A stretch of DNA of 8,614 bases from contig DHIZ01000159.1 of the NCBI GenBank assembly GCA_002404055.1, positions 1 through 8,614 on the forward strand, in the 5' to 3' direction. The position numbers and the translations under genes were made by a program. The notes under the pieces were generated by a model, which was given only the letters and a program-made list of their open reading frames with translations, did no database searches and was not told where the DNA came from. This document shows positions 6,386 through 8,614 of the stretch, piece by piece. This stretch comes from Chloroflexi bacterium UBA4733 (GTDB taxonomy: Bacteria > Chloroflexota > UBA4733). Within the stretch, counting starts at the first letter, position 1, and each line of letters opens with the position of its first letter.

Positions 6386-7933
6386 ATGACGACAGAACTT
6401 CTTGTACCTGGAACGACGCCGGAAGATATGATGCAAAGCCGATCATGGGTGGGACAGTTCATTTCTGCTCCAGAGAATCTGCCCAGCTCTTTTCTCTATG
6501 ATGGAAAAAAGATCACCGGGATTCCATCCGAATGGACTCCCACTGTTCAAAAACGCCGCATTGATGCAAATATCGTGGAAACGGTCTTTGAGGGGAACGA
6601 CGTCGAGACCGGCCTGAATGTACGGGTTGAGTGTCTGGAATACCTCGATTATCCGGTCGTAGAGTGGACCGCGTGGTTGACCAACAAAGGCCGCCAACCA
6701 ACGCCGCTGATCCAGGACATCCAGGCCCTGGATGGGACGTTTGCGGGTGCATCCCCCAGCCTGTACCACTGTAATGGCGACTTCGGCAGCGCGGAGGGCT
6801 ATACGCCCGAGGAAACCCCACTCCGTGAGGGAGAAGTTTTCGCCTTCGCGCCCAACGGAGGACGTCCCTGCGATGGAGCGTTCCCGTACGTCCGCATCCA
6901 GTTCGCCGGGAGCGGGCTGACCCTGGCCATCGGCTGGCCCGGCCAGTGGGCGGCCTCGTTCACGGGGACAGCCCAGGGCGTCGCGATTCAGGCTGGCCAA
7001 GAACAGACCCACCTCCGGCTCCTGCCGGGGGAGAGTATCCGCACCCCTCGGATGACCATAATGTCCTGGATGGGCGACGAAGCGCGGGCGGTCAACCTGT
7101 GGCGCCGCTGGTATCTGGACCATGTGCTCCCGCGGCCGGACGGCAGGCCGCTGCGGCCGCTGCTGTCGGCCGCCGCTACCGATGACGGCGAGGAATTCAC
7201 GGCGGCCACCGAGGACAACCAGATCCGGTACATGGACAAATGGAAAGCGGCCGGCTTTGCCTATGATGTGTGGTGGATCGACGCGGGGTGGTACCCGTGC
7301 TACGACGAGAACCACGAGCGACGATGGCCGCTGACGGGGACGTGGGAACCGGATCCAGAGCGCTTTCCCCGTGGTCTGCGGCCCATAGCCGATAACGCGG
7401 CAAAAAACGGTGCCGATCTGTTGATCTGGTTCGAGCCCGAACGGGTCGCGCGCGATAGCTGGCTCTCTCGCAATCATCCAGAGTGGCTGCAGCGCGTCGA
7501 CGGCACGGATGATTGGCCCGCGCGAAACGCGTTGCTGAACCTGGGCAACCCGGAATGTCGCCGCTGGATCACCGATCATCTCTGTACGCTGATCCAGGAC
7601 AATGGCATCAAGATCTACCGGCAGGACTTCAATTTCCCGCCGCTGCGTCACTGGCGAGAGAATGATGCGGAGGACCGCCAGGGCATCAACGAGAACCTGC
7701 ACGTGCAGGGCTATCTGCAGTTCTGGGATGACCTGCTGGCCCGTAATCCCGGCCTGTGGATCGATTCGTGTGCATCCGGAGGACGCCGCAACGACCTGGA
7801 GACCATGCGCCGCTCGGTCCCCCTGCACTACACTGACTACGGGTACGGCATGCACCCGGTCAAACTGGCGTTCCACCACACGCTCTACGCCTGGATCCCC
7901 TATTTTAAGGACACGACCTGTCCTGGGACCTGA
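6386..7933 (+). CDS. GH36 alpha-galactosidase, N-terminal and catalytic part of a frameshifted gene
   Basis: A retaining alpha-galactosidase-type enzyme, probably cytoplasmic (no signal peptide), releasing galactose from alpha-galactosides such as raffinose-type sugars. Seen, numbering from ATG 6386: an N-terminal beta-supersandwich domain (about 1-240), then the (beta/alpha)8 barrel with WWIDAGWY, LLIWFEPERV, the nucleophile region IYRQDFN (Asp414), the signature SCASGGRRNDLET, and LHYTDYG with the likely acid/base Asp484. Both catalytic acids are present. At about 7917-7919 the frame shifts: after FKDTT it reads CPGT and stops at TGA 7931-7933, while the family sequence resumes in another frame. 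One base added to the CC at 7917-7918 would restore an uninterrupted protein of about 673 residues, a usual bacterial GH36 length. The truncated product lacks the end of the barrel and the C-terminal domain. A sequencing error is possible. Confidence 0.85.
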   Translation: MTTELLVPGTTPEDMMQSRSWVGQFISAPENLPSSFLYDGKKITGIPSEWTPTVQKRRIDANIVETVFEGNDVETGLNVRVECLEYLDYPVVEWTAWLTNKGRQPTPLIQDIQALDGTFAGASPSLYHCNGDFGSAEGYTPEETPLREGEVFAFAPNGGRPCDGAFPYVRIQFAGSGLTLAIGWPGQWAASFTGTAQGVAIQAGQEQTHLRLLPGESIRTPRMTIMSWMGDEARAVNLWRRWYLDHVLPRPDGRPLRPLLSAAATDDGEEFTAATEDNQIRYMDKWKAAGFAYDVWWIDAGWYPCYDENHERRWPLTGTWEPDPERFPRGLRPIADNAAKNGADLLIWFEPERVARDSWLSRNHPEWLQRVDGTDDWPARNALLNLGNPECRRWITDHLCTLIQDNGIKIYRQDFNFPPLRHWRENDAEDRQGINENLHVQGYLQFWDDLLARNPGLWIDSCASGGRRNDLETMRRSVPLHYTDYGYGMHPVKLAFHHTLYAWIPYFKDTTCPGT

Positions 7934-8406
7934 ACAAACCCGAGGGCGCCACCAGCCCTGGCAAACCGAACGACAGTTTTGCCTTCCACTGCGGGATGGC
8001 CCCGATGCTTGCCCCCAGCATCGATATCCGCAGAGATGATCATGACGTTGCCCTGGCCCTCAAGATGATCGGTATCTGGCGCCGAGCAGCGAGCCTACTG
8101 GTAAGCGGCGACTATTATCCGCTCACGCCGTTCAGCCGCAGCGCCGAACGGTGGGTCGTCTGGCAGTTCGATAGTCCAGAGACAGGCGAGGGGCTGATCC
8201 AGGGGATTCGCCATCAGGAGTGTGCCGAGGAGCGCTTTGCCATGTCCCTGAAGGCCCTGCGCCCGGATAGCGACTATGTCCTGGAAAACCCTGAGACGGG
8301 CGAGACCCGTGAGCTTTCCGGATCCGCCCTCATGAGCGACGGCTTTACCTTTGCGCTGCCGCGGCGCAGCGGCGCAATCTGGTTCTACCGTAGAAAGGGG
8401 GGTTGA
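7918..8406 (+). pseudogene. C-terminal part of the frameshifted GH36 alpha-galactosidase
   Basis: Continues the alpha-galactosidase in another frame, starting LSWDLNKP and including FAFHCGMAPMLAPSIDIRRD (end of the barrel), then VSGDYYPLTPFSRSAERWV and a beta-sandwich C-terminal domain ending FYRRKGG with TGA 8404-8406. There is no ribosome binding site or sensible start of its own; ATG 7996 is internal to the domain. The sequence is otherwise well preserved, so the frameshift must be recent or an artefact. There is no slippery heptamer at the join, so programmed frameshifting is unlikely. Confidence 0.8.
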
Positions 8407-8513
8407 GCCGGTAGCACCCCCATGAACCGTGGTCGGCGGTTGGTTGTTGGCGGAGGCGGGGTCCATCGGGCATCTGTGGAGGTGATCACAAGTGCCGCGA
8501 CAGGGAAACGCCA
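8407..8513. other. Gap before the transposase, probably containing the left end of an insertion sequence
   Basis: 107 bases between the alpha-galactosidase stop and the transposase ATG. The terminal inverted repeat of the element should lie here, but it cannot be defined because the right end is off the window. A very strong Shine-Dalgarno-like GGAGGTGATCAC lies at 8478-8489; it is too far (about 28 bases) from ATG 8514 to serve it and instead sits close to an out-of-frame GTG at 8492. No terminator hairpin was found for the upstream gene. Confidence 0.4.
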
Positions 8514-8614
8514 ATGGACCTCGACCAGCAATTCTGCCACAACCCCGAATGCCGACTGCGCGGCCAGGGGGGGCAAGGGAACATCCACGCCCAGAGTCAA
8601 AAGGAGCAGCGCTA
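8514..8614 (+). CDS. Zinc-ribbon transposase (IS1-like N-terminus), partial at the right edge
   Basis: The frame starting at ATG 8514 stays open to the edge (33 complete codons). It begins MDLDQQFCHNPECRLRGQGG and continues QGNIHAQSQKEQR. The Cys-x4-Cys pair at residues 8 and 13 and the following Gly-rich and SQKEQRY-like segment match the N-terminal zinc-binding region of a transposase group common in Chloroflexota and Cyanobacteria genomes, which normally continues with a second Cys pair (RCxxCGKTF). The catalytic part is outside the window, so IS1-like is a best guess from memory. Its position right behind the alpha-galactosidase stop suggests insertion just downstream of that gene without disrupting it. 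Confidence 0.65.
   Translation, partial: MDLDQQFCHNPECRLRGQGGQGNIHAQSQKEQR

Noticed and set aside
6443..7879. A 478-codon open frame on the - strand opposite the alpha-galactosidase
   Set aside because: It mirrors codon bias of the GC-rich gene on the + strand, which has clear GH36 motifs; the antisense protein has no recognisable family character.
7905..7933. Possible programmed -1 frameshift in the GH36 gene
   Set aside because: No X-XXY-YYZ slippery heptamer at the join, and GH36 enzymes are not known to use recoding; a base loss explains it.
7996..8406. Separate gene starting at ATG 7996
   Set aside because: The protein is the C-terminal end of GH36, and family sequence continues upstream of this ATG to the frameshift point; there is no ribosome binding site.
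8407..8513. Rho-independent terminator after the alpha-galactosidase
   Set aside because: No stable GC hairpin followed by a T-run could be found in this stretch.

Overview
The window is GC-rich bacterial DNA with every supported gene on the + strand. It reads as a carbohydrate-catabolism locus in advanced decay, next to mobile elements. Protein style, heavy use of GTG/TTG starts and strong GGAGG-type ribosome binding sites suggest a high-GC bacterium, perhaps a Chloroflexota (Thermomicrobia-like) lineage. That assignment is from memory of similar proteins and is tentative.

Layout. At 53-2305 is a large GH67/GH115-like glycoside hydrolase whose start lies beyond the left edge or was lost; an in-frame TGA sits at 20-22. 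At 2306-2599 is a stretch with no intact gene and two short possible gene remnants. At 2600-3697 is an apparently intact Gfo/Idh/MocA-type sugar dehydrogenase, starting at TTG. Its stop overlaps the GTG start of a TIM-barrel sugar isomerase/epimerase (3694-4011) that keeps only about its first third. At 4158-4375 a second isomerase-like gene keeps its N- and C-terminal ends but lacks the middle, and the two ends are in different frames. At 4406-5623 the first ~69 codons of a short-chain dehydrogenase are joined in frame to a nearly complete thiamine-diphosphate E1 alpha subunit, which carries an in-frame TAG. At 5623 the E1 beta subunit begins and is cut after ~183 codons by a 187-bp element with perfect 22-bp terminal inverted repeats (6172-6358), a MITE or the internally deleted remains of an insertion sequence. 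Just after it, with its own ribosome binding site, is a GH36 alpha-galactosidase (6386-8406) broken by one missing base near 7918. The window ends in the start of a zinc-ribbon transposase (8514 to the edge).

How the genes fit together. Two glycoside hydrolases would release sugars or uronic acids; the Gfo/Idh dehydrogenase, the two isomerase-like proteins and the SDR would interconvert and oxidise them; the E1 alpha/beta pair would feed a 2-oxo acid or acetoin dehydrogenase complex. Only the Gfo/Idh gene looks whole. The repeated pattern of gene ends joined with the middle missing, next to a MITE and a transposase, suggests deletion-driven reductive decay of an accessory locus. Misassembly of repeated or mixed sequence is the main alternative and cannot be excluded from the sequence alone. 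I found no CRISPR array, tRNA, rRNA or convincing terminator, and no clear new biological system beyond the MITE and the chimeric genes.
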